From Mogibacterium neglectum (lineage in GTDB: Bacteria > Bacillota > Clostridia > Peptostreptococcales > Anaerovoracaceae): a DNA stretch of 64,000 nt. The notes beneath the pieces are model-generated. The model did not search any database, was not told the DNA's origin, and saw nothing but the letters and a program-made list of their open reading frames with translations. The translations under genes and the position numbers were made by a program. Positions 25,610 through 35,384 of this stretch are shown here, in pieces (the first letter of the stretch is position 1; the number at the start of each line of letters is the position of its first letter). The stretch spans positions 1,302,001 through 1,366,000 of the forward strand of contig NZ_CP128647.1 of the NCBI RefSeq assembly GCF_030644205.1, read 5' to 3'.

Positions 25610-25835
25610 TTATGCACTACTATTATCATCCTATAATGCTATTTCTAATGGATATATGACCCTAATGAACCTTTAAATTCATAGAGTTTCCGATGATTTT
25701 ACCAAATACTTTTGTCCTATAACCCTTGATTCGCCTCGTTTTCACCCGGTGAATCCACTGCTAAAACCAGGCCCTAAAATTTACCCCTAAAAAACTTTGA
25801 TGACCCGACCCTTAAAAGAGTTGGTTGTTACATTC

Positions 25836-25877
25836 AAAATGTGGTGCAATACGCAAGTTTCGCACCACATTTTTTTC
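25836..25877 (+). terminator. Terminator of the gltX operon
   Basis: The 12-base arms AAAATGTGGTGC and GCACCACATTTT have a 14-base loop and a run of T after the second arm. Confidence 0.9.
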
Positions 25878-25926
25878 TTACCACCGATATTGGCAAAACG
25901 TCATTTCCGCTTGAACACCGAAAAAG

Positions 25927-25963
25927 TTATAGGCCCGTTATAGGCTCAAAAGTTTATAGGCCC
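25927..25963. repeat. Three copies of TTATAGGCYC
   Basis: TTATAGGCCC at 25927-25936, TTATAGGCTC at 25938-25947 and TTATAGGCCC at 25954-25963, spaced 11 and 16 bases apart, just before the adhesin terminator. Confidence 0.7.
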
Positions 25964-25974
25964 AATATAACCGC

Positions 25975-26010
25975 AAAAGAGGGAATCCGATTAACGAATT
26001 CCCTCCTTTT
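25975..26010 (-). terminator. Terminator of the adhesin gene, probably bidirectional
   Basis: Arms GAGGGAAT (25979-25986) and ATTCCCTC (25998-26005). It is flanked by AAAA and TTTT-rich ends on both strands and lies about 45 bases past the adhesin stop codon. Confidence 0.85.
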
Positions 26011-26053
26011 GCTAAAGGATAATCAATCTAAAATTAATCATCTTCATTAGACA

Positions 26054-29000
26054 CTAATGTCTTTTTCTCCTGATAGTAACAGTACCTCCAAGACCTCCAA
26101 GAGATGCAAGTAGAAGAATTGCGAATGGAATGATGTTATTATCATCACCAGTTTTAGGCTTACGAGTGCCTGGAACTGTTTTCTTAGGTGTCGGATTCTT
26201 GACAACGTTAGTGTCAGAATCGTTAAAACCATCTCTAACGGTGGCTTTATTAATTACCATCACTTCATATGCATCTTTGTTCACTTGTACAGTAAATGTT
26301 ACCTTATAGGTTTTTCCAGCCGCTACCTTTTTCGTCCATGTTACCTTTCCATCAGCAAATACACCATCATTATCCGCAGATACGAATGTTGTGTATGTCG
26401 GTATATTATCTGTAATGGTTACATCACGTTCCGATCCGGTTGTATTCTTATAAGTAATCGAATAGGTCAATTTCTGCCCTGGTTCAACTGTTTTACCATC
26501 AATATTGGTCGTTGTACCATACTTGAATACTTCCTTCTTTGGTTCGGTTGGTGTTGGGTTATGAGTTTCATTTGTTTTGTACTCATTTACTCCATCATTA
26601 ACCTTAGCTACGTTGTCGATAGGTGCTCCGTTAACATCCTTATCAACCTTTACAGTGAATTTAACTTTTACACTCTGATCTTTTGCTACGGCAACATTCC
26701 ACTTAACAGTTCCGCCGGATTCTGTTCCACCATTTTCTGCTGATACAAACTTGGTGTGTGCAGGAATCTTATCTGTAATTGTAGCGTTTACATCCTCGCC
26801 GGTTGTGTTCTTGTAAGTAATCTCATATGTGAGTTCTTCCCCACCTTTTACAGGCTTTCCATCAATATTAGTTGTTGTTCCGCCTTTGAACACTTCCTTC
26901 TTTGGTTCAGTTGGTGTTGGATTATGAGTTTCATTAGTTTTGTACTCATTAGTTCCGTCGTTAACTTTAGCTACGTTATCAATAGGTGCTCCGTTAACAT
27001 CCTTATCTACCTTTACAGTAAATTTTACTGTTACGCTCTTATCCTTTGCTACAGCAACGTTCCACTTAACAGTTCCACCGGATTCTGTTCCGCCGTTTTC
27101 TGCTGATACAAACTTGGTGTGTGCAGGTATCTTATCTGTGATTGTAGCATTTACATCTTTACCGGTCGTGTTCTTGTAGGTAATTGCATATGTTAGTTCC
27201 TGTTCAGGTTCTACACGTTTGCCATCTATCTTGGTTGTTGTACCACCCTTGAACACTTCCTTCTTTGGCTCGGTTGGTGTTGGATTATGAGTCTCATTAG
27301 TTTTGTACTCATTTGTTCCGTCATTAACCTTAGCTACGTTATCGATAGGTGCTCCGTTAACATCCTTATCTACCTTTACAGTAAACTTAACTGTTACACT
27401 CTTGCCTTTCTCAACATTAGCTGTCCAAGTTACTACACCGCCAGACTCTGTTCCGCCATTCTCTGCTGATACAAACTTGGTGTGTTCAGGAATCTTATCT
27501 GTAATTGTAGCGTTTACATCCTTTCCGGTCGTGTTCTTATAGGTAATTGCATATGTGAGTTCCTGTTCAGGTTCTACACGCTTACCATCAATATTGGTTG
27601 TTGTACCACCCTTGAACACTTCCTTCTTTGGCTCGGTGCCGGTAGGGTTGTGAGTTTCATTAGTATCTGACTCGTTTACTCCATCCTTTACATGAGAGAT
27701 GTTGTCAACAGGGTTACCGTTTACGTCGTCATTTACTTTCACCCTAAAGCTTACTGTCAAAGACTTTCCATTTTCCACTTCCTTGACCCATGTTATGGTG
27801 CCATTTGATTCTGCTCCGGAATTATCTGCCGATACAAATGTTGTGTACTTTGGAATCTTGTCCGTGATAGTTACCGTCTGTTTAATTCCAGTAGTATTCT
27901 TGTAGGTAATCTCGTAACGCAGTTCTTGTCCTGCCTTTACAAGCTTGCCATTGATACTGGTTGTATCAGAACCCTTAAATACATCTTTCTTTGGCTCGGT
28001 TGGTGTTTGGTTATGAGTCTCATTTGTTTTGTACTCATTTGTTCCATCATTAACCTTAGCTACGTTATCAATAGGTGCTCCGTTAACATCCTTATCTACC
28101 TTTACGGTAAACTTAACTGTTTTGCTTTCACCCTTTGGTACAGCAACATTCCATGTAACAGTTCCGCCAGATTCTGTTCCGCCATTCTCTGCCGATACAA
28201 ACTTGGTGTGTTTAGGCAGCTTATCTGTGATTGTAGCGTTTACATCCTTACCGGTCGTGTTCTTGTAAGTGATCTCGTATGTGAGTTCTTCTTCTGGCTG
28301 TACTACCTTGCCATCTATCTTGGTTGTTGTACCACCCTTGAACACTTCCTTCTTTGGCTCGGTTGGTGTTTGGTTATGAGTCTCATTAGTTTTGTACTCA
28401 TTTACTCCATCATTAACCTTAGCTACGTTATCAATTGGCGCTCCGTTAACATCCTTATCTACCTTTACAGTGAATTTTACTGTTTTGCTTTCACCCTTTG
28501 GTACAGCAACATTCCATGTAACAGTTCCGCCGGATTCTGTTCCGCCATTCTCTGCCGATACAAACTTGGTGTGAGCAGGGATCTTATCTGTAATTGTAGC
28601 ATTTACATCCTTACCAGTCGTGTTCTTATAGGTAATTGCATATGTTAGTTCCTGTTCAGGTTCTACACGCTTACCATCTATATTAGTTGTTGTTCCGCCT
28701 TTGAACACTTCTTTCTTTGGTTCGGTGCCGGTAGGGTTATGAGTTTCATTTGTTTTGTACTCATTTACTCCGTCATTAACCTTAGCTACGTTATCGATAG
28801 GTGCTCCGTTAACATCCTTATCCACCTTTACAGTGAATTTAACTGTTGCGCTCTTATCCTTTGGTACAGCAACATTCCATGTAACAGTTCCGCCAGATTC
28901 TGTTCCGCCATTCTCTGCCGATACAAACTTGGTGTGTTTAGGCAGCTTATCTGTGATTGTAGCGTTTACATCCTTACCGGTCGTGTTCTTGTAAGTGATC

Positions 29001-31657
29001 TCGTATGTGAGTTCTTCTTCAGGCTGTACTAACTTACCATCTATCTTGGTTGTTGTTCCGCCTTTGAACACTTCCTTCTTTGGTTCAGTTGGTGTTGGAT
29101 TATGAGTTTCATTAGTTTTGTACTCATTTACTCCGTCGTTAACCTTAGCTACGTTATCGATAGGTGCTCCGTTAACATCCTTATCTACCTTTACGGTAAA
29201 CTTAACTGTTACGCTCTTATCCTTTGCTACAGCAACATTCCACTTAACAGTTCCGCCGGACTCTGTTCCACCATTTTCTGCTGATACAAATGTGGTGTGT
29301 GCAGGTATCTTATCTGTGATTGTAGCGTTTACATCCTTGCCAGTTGTGTTCTTGTAAGTAATCTCATATGTGAGTTCTTCTTCTGGCTGTACTACCTTAC
29401 CGTCTATCTTGGTTGTTGTTCCGCCTTTGAACACTTCTTTCTTCGGTTCGGTGCCGGTAGGGTTATGAGTTTCATTAGTTTTGTACTCATTAGTTCCGTC
29501 GTTAACCTTAGCTACGTTATCGATAGGTGCTCCGTTAACATTCTTATCTACCTTTACAGTAAACTTAACTGTTACGCTCTGATCTTTTGCTACAGTAACA
29601 TTCCACTTAACAGTTCCACCGGACTCTGTTCCACCATTCTCTGCTGATACAAATGTGGTGTGTTCAGGTATCTTATCTGTGATTGTAGCGTTTACGTCCT
29701 TACCTGTTGTGTTCTTGTAAGTGATCTCGTATGTGAGTTCTTCTTCTGGCTGTACTACCTTACCATCTATCTTAGTTGTTGTACCGCCCTTGAATACTTC
29801 TTTCTTTGGCTCGGTTGGGGTATGTACCTTTACCGGTTTTGACTTAACCGAATACTCATTATTGATAGTTAATTTGAAATCGTTTTTATAAGTTGTTCCT
29901 TCCTTTGTAACCGTTCCAGTTATTACAGGTGCAGAGATATTCACTTCAGCATTCAAATCTGCATTTATCGTGTTTAGATAATCTGATTTTGCACTAAATT
30001 TGATCTCATTAGCATCTTTATCATAAGCAACATCATAATTAGGACTCGCTTGCTTTGTTCCCGCTAGATCCAGCTTATATCCTTCCGGTAGCTTATCGGT
30101 AAACACAAGTGAATCAATTTTCTCATGACCTGCAGGCAAATCAGCCACACTCAAAATAAATTTCACAACAGAGTCTTTAAGAACTGTATTGTTATTTATA
30201 TCAGAATTATTATCATCAGTTACTTTTTTCTCAACAGCAGGCTGGTAATATAATATATCATAATGATAATTCGCCTGTATGTTAGGGCACTGTGGTTCTT
30301 CAGGTGGTGTAGGCTTTACAGGTTCCACCGGCTTATTTGGAACACCAATTGCCCTAATATCCGAGTTAAGCGCAAACCAAACAACACCTCTTTTGCTTGC
30401 ACCTATATTTAGCTCTACATTTGCACTTTTTGCTTTTCCAACTATAGCACCATACCATGTAGGTTTGCCGCCTTCACTTTTAGTATCGTCCCATTCACTA
30501 ACTGAAAATCTTGAACCGTTAGCTTTGTGTTCATTGTCAGTACTTGAATAAGCTCCGCCATCACGTTGAACTTTTATAGATGAGCCGGAAATATAGATAT
30601 ATTCGCCATTAAAGCTTAAAACTTTTTCCACCATAAGCTTTCCAACAGCCGAAGGTGCATTATAGATTGTACCTTTACCGTTATTCAAGGATGAAAAACT
30701 TAGTAAGGCACCTGTCATATCTATTTTCTGACCTTTTTCATCATAGAAGTTTGCCTTCAAATTGATACTTGATTCTCCATAGAAATTAATATACCAGATT
30801 GTGACAGTTGGATCTTTTTGAATCAATACCGGCATATAATCAACTCCATATATCCCAGTATATTTTAGTGTATATGTATATTCTACTTTAGAAATCTTCT
30901 TTCCGTTGAAATAAGAGTTTTTCAAATTTGTATATTCTACTTTAAGAGGTTCTCCTTTAAAAAGAACAGTTCTTACTTCATTAGAATTTGCACTTCTATT
31001 AATATAGCTAAAATCATTAGTACCTTGCGTTTCGTCAGTACCTAGTCTCCTTCTAATATTCGAATTGTAGAAGCTTTGCCACTCATATTGTGAATAAACT
31101 TTCCCTCCACTAACAAAACGCATACTTGCATTAGGTTCACTTTTAAATTGAAGGAGTTGAGCTGCCGGCTCACTTAAATATCCATCCGTTTGTTTCTTTT
31201 TTTCAAGTTCTTCCATTGCCTTGTTGTATTTGATCATATCATCATCATACTTTTTCTTAGCAATGTTGTATTCTTCTATTTTTTTATCATACTCTTTCTT
31301 AGCAATCTCATAAGCCTTCTTTTGCTCATTACATTTAGCGATTGCTTCCTTAGCTTTTTCCAACTCCCTTATCTGCTGCTGATAATCCGCCTTGATTTCA
31401 TCTATCTTAGCGTCAACTTCAGCCTTGGATTTGGCTACGCCTTTATCAACGTCCTGTGTTTTCTTCACAGGTACTCCGGCGTCCTTTGCTGATTGTACGG
31501 CATTATCCAATTCCGTCCTATCCACTTTAGTTTCAATCCCCTTTGTGGAATCTGCAGCAAAAGCCTGCAGCGTAGGTGCCATCGTGTTAAACATCAGTAA
31601 ACCCGACAACCCAACTGTAAACAGTTTTCGGATTACCGCTTTCAGTTTCGCTTTCAT
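26054..31657 (-). CDS. Antigen I/II-like wall-anchored adhesin with ten 121-residue repeats
   Basis: 1867 residues. Residues 1-34 are a signal peptide ending AFA. Residues 35-160 are a lysine/glutamate-rich coiled coil like the A region of streptococcal antigen I/II. About 170-440 resemble the GbpC/V domain (SGGKVYSQYEW, NFYDEKGQKIDMTGALLSF). About 470-612 resemble an antigen I/II C-domain (VVKFILSVADLPAG, LPEGYKL, YDVAYDKDANEI, YKNDFKLTINNEY). Residues 615-1824 are ten DUF11-like repeats of exactly 121 residues. The tail has KPKTGDD (1833-1839), a hydrophobic helix and RRKRH, a sortase sorting signal with Lys in place of Leu. AGAAGGGAG precedes the ATG. Secreted, wall-linked adhesion is inferred; the ligand is unknown. 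Confidence 0.92.
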   Translation of the reverse strand: MKAKLKAVIRKLFTVGLSGLLMFNTMAPTLQAFAADSTKGIETKVDRTELDNAVQSAKDAGVPVKKTQDVDKGVAKSKAEVDAKIDEIKADYQQQIRELEKAKEAIAKCNEQKKAYEIAKKEYDKKIEEYNIAKKKYDDDMIKYNKAMEELEKKKQTDGYLSEPAAQLLQFKSEPNASMRFVSGGKVYSQYEWQSFYNSNIRRRLGTDETQGTNDFSYINRSANSNEVRTVLFKGEPLKVEYTNLKNSYFNGKKISKVEYTYTLKYTGIYGVDYMPVLIQKDPTVTIWYINFYGESSINLKANFYDEKGQKIDMTGALLSFSSLNNGKGTIYNAPSAVGKLMVEKVLSFNGEYIYISGSSIKVQRDGGAYSSTDNEHKANGSRFSVSEWDDTKSEGGKPTWYGAIVGKAKSANVELNIGASKRGVVWFALNSDIRAIGVPNKPVEPVKPTPPEEPQCPNIQANYHYDILYYQPAVEKKVTDDNNSDINNNTVLKDSVVKFILSVADLPAGHEKIDSLVFTDKLPEGYKLDLAGTKQASPNYDVAYDKDANEIKFSAKSDYLNTINADLNAEVNISAPVITGTVTKEGTTYKNDFKLTINNEYSVKSKPVKVHTPTEPKKEVFKGGTTTKIDGKVVQPEEELTYEITYKNTTGKDVNATITDKIPEHTTFVSAENGGTESGGTVKWNVTVAKDQSVTVKFTVKVDKNVNGAPIDNVAKVNDGTNEYKTNETHNPTGTEPKKEVFKGGTTTKIDGKVVQPEEELTYEITYKNTTGKDVNATITDKIPAHTTFVSAENGGTESGGTVKWNVAVAKDKSVTVKFTVKVDKDVNGAPIDNVAKVNDGVNEYKTNETHNPTPTEPKKEVFKGGTTTKIDGKLVQPEEELTYEITYKNTTGKDVNATITDKLPKHTKFVSAENGGTESGGTVTWNVAVPKDKSATVKFTVKVDKDVNGAPIDNVAKVNDGVNEYKTNETHNPTGTEPKKEVFKGGTTTNIDGKRVEPEQELTYAITYKNTTGKDVNATITDKIPAHTKFVSAENGGTESGGTVTWNVAVPKGESKTVKFTVKVDKDVNGAPIDNVAKVNDGVNEYKTNETHNQTPTEPKKEVFKGGTTTKIDGKVVQPEEELTYEITYKNTTGKDVNATITDKLPKHTKFVSAENGGTESGGTVTWNVAVPKGESKTVKFTVKVDKDVNGAPIDNVAKVNDGTNEYKTNETHNQTPTEPKKDVFKGSDTTSINGKLVKAGQELRYEITYKNTTGIKQTVTITDKIPKYTTFVSADNSGAESNGTITWVKEVENGKSLTVSFRVKVNDDVNGNPVDNISHVKDGVNESDTNETHNPTGTEPKKEVFKGGTTTNIDGKRVEPEQELTYAITYKNTTGKDVNATITDKIPEHTKFVSAENGGTESGGVVTWTANVEKGKSVTVKFTVKVDKDVNGAPIDNVAKVNDGTNEYKTNETHNPTPTEPKKEVFKGGTTTKIDGKRVEPEQELTYAITYKNTTGKDVNATITDKIPAHTKFVSAENGGTESGGTVKWNVAVAKDKSVTVKFTVKVDKDVNGAPIDNVAKVNDGTNEYKTNETHNPTPTEPKKEVFKGGTTTNIDGKPVKGGEELTYEITYKNTTGEDVNATITDKIPAHTKFVSAENGGTESGGTVKWNVAVAKDQSVKVKFTVKVDKDVNGAPIDNVAKVNDGVNEYKTNETHNPTPTEPKKEVFKYGTTTNIDGKTVEPGQKLTYSITYKNTTGSERDVTITDNIPTYTTFVSADNDGVFADGKVTWTKKVAAGKTYKVTFTVQVNKDAYEVMVINKATVRDGFNDSDTNVVKNPTPKKTVPGTRKPKTGDDNNIIPFAILLLASLGGLGGTVTIRRKRH
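26186..29815 (-). repeat. Ten tandem 363-bp repeats inside the adhesin gene
   Basis: Each unit encodes a DUF11-like Ig-type domain starting TEPKKEVFKGGTTT and ending THNPTG/P. All ten units have the same length, so the array spans 3630 bp in frame. Units 6 and 10 are the most diverged (FKGSDTTSINGK and FKYGTTTNIDGK); the rest are near-identical in protein. Such arrays lengthen the stalk and can change copy number by recombination. Confidence 0.95.
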
Positions 31658-31937
31658 AATTGTTCTCCCTTCTGTGTTTTATTTCGTTCATCATTATAGT
31701 TTGAAGTTTTATATTTGATTAAAAACGCAAACTATAGATAAATGCCTTTTTATAGACTTGAAAGCAAAGCATGTAATAAAACTATATCATTGTGACCATA
31801 TCATAAACAGCAACATAATACTACCTTAATTTTATAAACAACTACATAATAAAACTATATACTGATTGATGCATTTAATATGTCACCGATTTTTTGTATA
31901 TCTGCTAAATGCCAAGTTCTTGTGTGCGACTCTTTCG
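31658..31937. promoter_or_regulatory. Upstream region of the adhesin gene
   Basis: A minus-strand TATAAT lies at 31693-31698, without a good -35 box. Around it is an 8-base inverted repeat TATAGTTT (31695-31702) and AAACTATA (31729-31736). A 13-base direct repeat AATAAAACTATAT occurs at 31775-31787 and 31848-31860. These may be sites for a regulator; no gene is present. Confidence 0.45.
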
Positions 31938-33368
31938 TTATAAAGCTTTATTAATATTTTTCACAGATAACTTCCTTGCGTATGATAAAGTCTGCTTGAG
32001 AGCACTATCCTTTGGAATCCCTGCAAGCCTTAGTTTATGTGCATAGTCGAGAATTTCTTTGAAATTTTCTCCTGGCTCTATTCCATTATCAATCAAATCT
32101 TTTCCGGTGACATATGGTTTAGACATTGTCTCCTTATATACCTGAAGCCTGTCAAAAAGGAAGTTTACACGTTTCTGTTCTTTCTCCTTTTCCATCTCTT
32201 TGTATGATTCTGATAGTTCCTTGTCTGTTTCATCAAGAGTCATATTATATAATAGTTTCGGTTTATCACATATGGCAAAGTAGATAAGATCGACTGGAGC
32301 TAAAACATCATCAAACATGTGATTTGTTTTCTTTATAGACGACCTTGCTTCAGCTACTATATTAGGTCTCATATGATTCGGAATCATGTTCCTAATGTAC
32401 CTTTTCATATAACTATCATGACTAATGCGGTCCAGAAATCGCTCCGCGATTTCTGCTCCTTGTATCTCGTGACCGTACGCGTGAATTGCACCATTTACGA
32501 ATTCAGTCGTCGTAATCTTACCGAAATCATGAGTGAGAGCCAGCAGCATAAACGCGTATGGGTCACTCACGCAAGATCGGAAATGGGCAGCTCTATCCAG
32601 CACCATCATAGAGTGAGTCCAGACATCACCTTCGGGATGGAATTTCGGATTCTGCTCCAGTCCAATCAGCTGCTCGAGTTCCTGGAACCAGTATCTGAGC
32701 TGTCCCATTTCCCTCAGGCATTCAAAAAATTCGGATGGACGGTGGGATTCCAGGAGCGCCTTCTTCATCTCCATCTCGACGCGCTCGGCCGACAGCTCTC
32801 TGAGGTCGAGCGCCCTGCAGATTGAAATCGTGGAAGGCGCAATCTGGAATCCGAATCTGGATCTGAATTGGGCAGCACGGAGGGCGCGGAGTGGATCCTC
32901 ACCGAATGTCTTATCATCGATATGGCGGATAATTCGGTTTCTGATATCCTCCACGCCACCATAAGGATCAGTGATTTCACCGCTCAGAATATCCTTCAGT
33001 AACGCATTCATTGTAAAATCACGCCTCCGTGCTGCCTCTTTGATTCCGATAAACGGATTGATTTCAATCTCAAAGTCACGATGACCAGCTCCAGATTTTC
33101 GTTCTGAGCGTGGAAGAGCAACATCTATCTGATGACCAGCAAGCGAGTATACACCAAAAGCTGAACCAAATCGTAACGGTTTTCCAAGTTCCTTTAGCAC
33201 CTCTTCCAAAACTGTCTCATAGATTCCATGCACTTCAACATCTACGTCCTTAATCGGACGCCTCATAACCTCGTCACGAACTGCTCCACCTACTAAGTAT
33301 GCACGTCCTCCCAGTTCTGCTACCCTGACGGCTAACTTTTCAATTATTTCTTTATCTATCTTATTCAT
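31938..33368 (-). CDS. cca: CCA tRNA nucleotidyltransferase with HD domain
   Basis: 476 residues. It adds or repairs the 3' CCA of tRNA. The class II head has LVGGAVRDEVMRRPIKDVDVEV, where the DVDVE carboxylates bind metal, followed by the RRDFTMNALL motif. The C-terminal half carries an HD phosphohydrolase motif, ALTHDFGK, as in many bacterial enzymes. It starts 11 bases after ade and is probably cotranscribed with it. Confidence 0.93.
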   Translation of the reverse strand: MNKIDKEIIEKLAVRVAELGGRAYLVGGAVRDEVMRRPIKDVDVEVHGIYETVLEEVLKELGKPLRFGSAFGVYSLAGHQIDVALPRSERKSGAGHRDFEIEINPFIGIKEAARRRDFTMNALLKDILSGEITDPYGGVEDIRNRIIRHIDDKTFGEDPLRALRAAQFRSRFGFQIAPSTISICRALDLRELSAERVEMEMKKALLESHRPSEFFECLREMGQLRYWFQELEQLIGLEQNPKFHPEGDVWTHSMMVLDRAAHFRSCVSDPYAFMLLALTHDFGKITTTEFVNGAIHAYGHEIQGAEIAERFLDRISHDSYMKRYIRNMIPNHMRPNIVAEARSSIKKTNHMFDDVLAPVDLIYFAICDKPKLLYNMTLDETDKELSESYKEMEKEKEQKRVNFLFDRLQVYKETMSKPYVTGKDLIDNGIEPGENFKEILDYAHKLRLAGIPKDSALKQTLSYARKLSVKNINKAL

Positions 33369-33379
33369 CTGTCAATTTC

Positions 33380-35104
33380 TTATACGTAGCTCTGACTCTC
33401 AACGTCAAACACACCGCGTGTAGTAAGTCTCAACTTTGGAATAACAGGCAGGCTCATGAAGGATAGTGTCATAAAAGGATCTATCAGCTTACTAACCCCA
33501 AGTTCAAAAGCCTTCACCTTTGCATCCTCAAGATTCTTATTCACATCAACTAACGGAGCCTCGCTCATAAGACCGGCAATTTCCAGCTTTACGTCTCCGA
33601 TGCATTTACCGCCGTCAAATACCGTGATTCCTCCGTTATTCTCCGCAATATGATTAACTGCGGCAGCCATATCCTCATCATTGGTTCCGACAACAATTAT
33701 GTTATGTGAATCGTGCGATATGCTAGTAGCAACTGCACCGCTTCTCAGCCCGTATCCTTTTATATATCCGATTCCGATATGTCCCGTATAGTTATGTCTC
33801 TCTACTACAGCGATTTTGAGGATGTCTTCGGCAACATTCACACCAGTTGCATATCCCTCGTCTGTAGTCATTAGTTCACCTACAACGATGCCAAGCACAC
33901 CCCTTGGTCTGTCTATCTTGAATGCTTCAGGTGTGAGCCTGTCAACCTTAAATGTACTATGTGCCCTCTGCGCAAGGAACTCATCTACAGAAGGAGCTAT
34001 GAATTCCTTAAGTTTTCCCTCGCTGAACATCAGCTTGCCCTTTTTATAAACTTGCTCAATTGTAAATTCTTCAAAATCATTAATTATTACGAAATCAGCA
34101 AGATATCCGAGCGCAATCGCGCCACGATTATTCAATCTGAAATACCTGGCTGCGTTGGTGCTTGCAACCTTAATTGCCAGTATCGGATCTGCTCCCATCG
34201 AAATAGCTTTCTTAATTATATAGTCTATGTGTCCTTTCTCCAGTAGGTCAGACGGATGCTTATCATCCGTGCAGAACATACATCTATCTGCGTATTTATC
34301 TGTCAAAAGCGGCATCAGAGCCTCCAGGTTATGAGCTGCTGTACCCTCTCTAATCATAATCACCTGTCCAAGTTCGAGCTTATCTATAGCCTCACAAGCC
34401 GTAGCACACTCATGGTCGGAATAAACTCCAGCAGCGACATATGCATTTAGCTCCTTCCCCTTCACCCCTGGTGCATGTCCATCTATCTTCTTGTGGTGTG
34501 CCTGTGCAGCAACGATCTTCTCCACAGCCTGTTCATCTGCAGAGACTGTACCGACGTAATTCATCATCTCTGCGAGTCCCTGCACTCTAGGATGTTCGTA
34601 GAAACTATCAATCGCCCTGTAATCGAGCATTGCACCAGACTCGTCAAGAGGAGTCGCAGGAACGCATGACGGGAGCATAAAACGCACATCAATCGGCAGC
34701 CCTTCGGTAGCCTGGAGCATGTATTCGATTCCGTCTGTACCCATTACATTTGCAATCTCATGCGGGTCAGTAACCACAGTAGTCGTGCCATGTGGGAGTA
34801 CTGCTCTCACAAATTCAGCAGGTGTAACCAGAGAGCTCTCGAGATGGATATGGGCATCGAGAAATCCCGGGCATACTATCTTACCCGTCACATCCACTTC
34901 CTTTTCTCCATCATATTCGCCTATTCCAACAATTAATCCATTCGTAACTGCAATGTCAGCATTTCGTAGTTCACCTGAGAATACGCTCACATATGTTGCA
35001 TTCTTAAGAACCAAATCCGCTTTACATTTTCCTGCAGCAGCTCTTATAACTTTCTGTTTACGCTGCAATTTGCGATTGATTTTACCTGTGTAGCTTTCAG
35101 ACAT
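33380..35104 (-). CDS. ade: Adenine deaminase
   Basis: 574 residues. It deaminates adenine to hypoxanthine. Amidohydrolase fold with the metal ligands in DAHIHLESS, then TTTVVTDPHEIANVMG, and the C-terminal specific domain (HDSHNIIVVGTNDEDMA) unique to the Ade family. AAAGGGG precedes the ATG. No purine riboswitch could be recognised in the 220 bases upstream. It is followed after 11 bases by cca. Confidence 0.95.
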   Translation of the reverse strand: MSESYTGKINRKLQRKQKVIRAAAGKCKADLVLKNATYVSVFSGELRNADIAVTNGLIVGIGEYDGEKEVDVTGKIVCPGFLDAHIHLESSLVTPAEFVRAVLPHGTTTVVTDPHEIANVMGTDGIEYMLQATEGLPIDVRFMLPSCVPATPLDESGAMLDYRAIDSFYEHPRVQGLAEMMNYVGTVSADEQAVEKIVAAQAHHKKIDGHAPGVKGKELNAYVAAGVYSDHECATACEAIDKLELGQVIMIREGTAAHNLEALMPLLTDKYADRCMFCTDDKHPSDLLEKGHIDYIIKKAISMGADPILAIKVASTNAARYFRLNNRGAIALGYLADFVIINDFEEFTIEQVYKKGKLMFSEGKLKEFIAPSVDEFLAQRAHSTFKVDRLTPEAFKIDRPRGVLGIVVGELMTTDEGYATGVNVAEDILKIAVVERHNYTGHIGIGYIKGYGLRSGAVATSISHDSHNIIVVGTNDEDMAAAVNHIAENNGGITVFDGGKCIGDVKLEIAGLMSEAPLVDVNKNLEDAKVKAFELGVSKLIDPFMTLSFMSLPVIPKLRLTTRGVFDVESQSYV

Positions 35105-35324
35105 TTGAGAACCCCTTTACCTGCACCACTATAAATTAATATATTGTATCATATTTTAATGAATCTCTACTGCAAGAAGAGATATAAATATTATACGAGT
35201 TGCAATAGTGCTACTTTTACAACTCGCTTAAATTCATATTTCTATATGATGACTTATTGAAATTAACTTTTCTTATGAGGTTTTATTTACAATCAGTCAA
35301 CTAAATTTTAAATTTCGTGCATAC

Positions 35325-35349
35325 AAAAAGAGCCCAGTCGGGCTCTTTT
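35325..35349 (-). terminator. Terminator of the msrAB operon
   Basis: Arms AAAAGAGCCC and GGGCTCTTTT with a 4-base loop. On the minus strand it ends in TTTTTGTAT, 36 bases past the Spx/ArsC-family stop. Confidence 0.92.
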
Positions 35350-35384
35350 CTCTAAGCGTATATGTGCTCTCAAATTTTCTCTTA

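Larger units (their letters stand above)
25610..26053. other. Intergenic region with two terminators and a short triple repeat
   Basis: 444 bases between the convergent nucleotidyltransferase and adhesin genes. It contains the terminators at 25836-25877 and 25975-26010 and three copies of TTATAGGCYC. The first 220 bases show no gene, RNA or clear structure. Confidence 0.8.

Noticed and set aside
26186-29815. Repeat array as CRISPR or mobile DNA
   Set aside because: The period is 363 bp, in frame, with no unique spacers; it is a protein repeat.
26285-29842. Many plus-strand open frames of 60-240 codons across the adhesin repeats
   Set aside because: They recur with the 363-bp period of the minus-strand repeats and encode cysteine- and leucine-rich shadows without ribosome sites. 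They arise from the codon use of the real gene.
35105-35324. Purine riboswitch upstream of adenine deaminase
   Set aside because: No conserved purine-aptamer core or suitable three-way junction could be found; only a short GAGTTG/CAACTC hairpin and a weak promoter-like pair.
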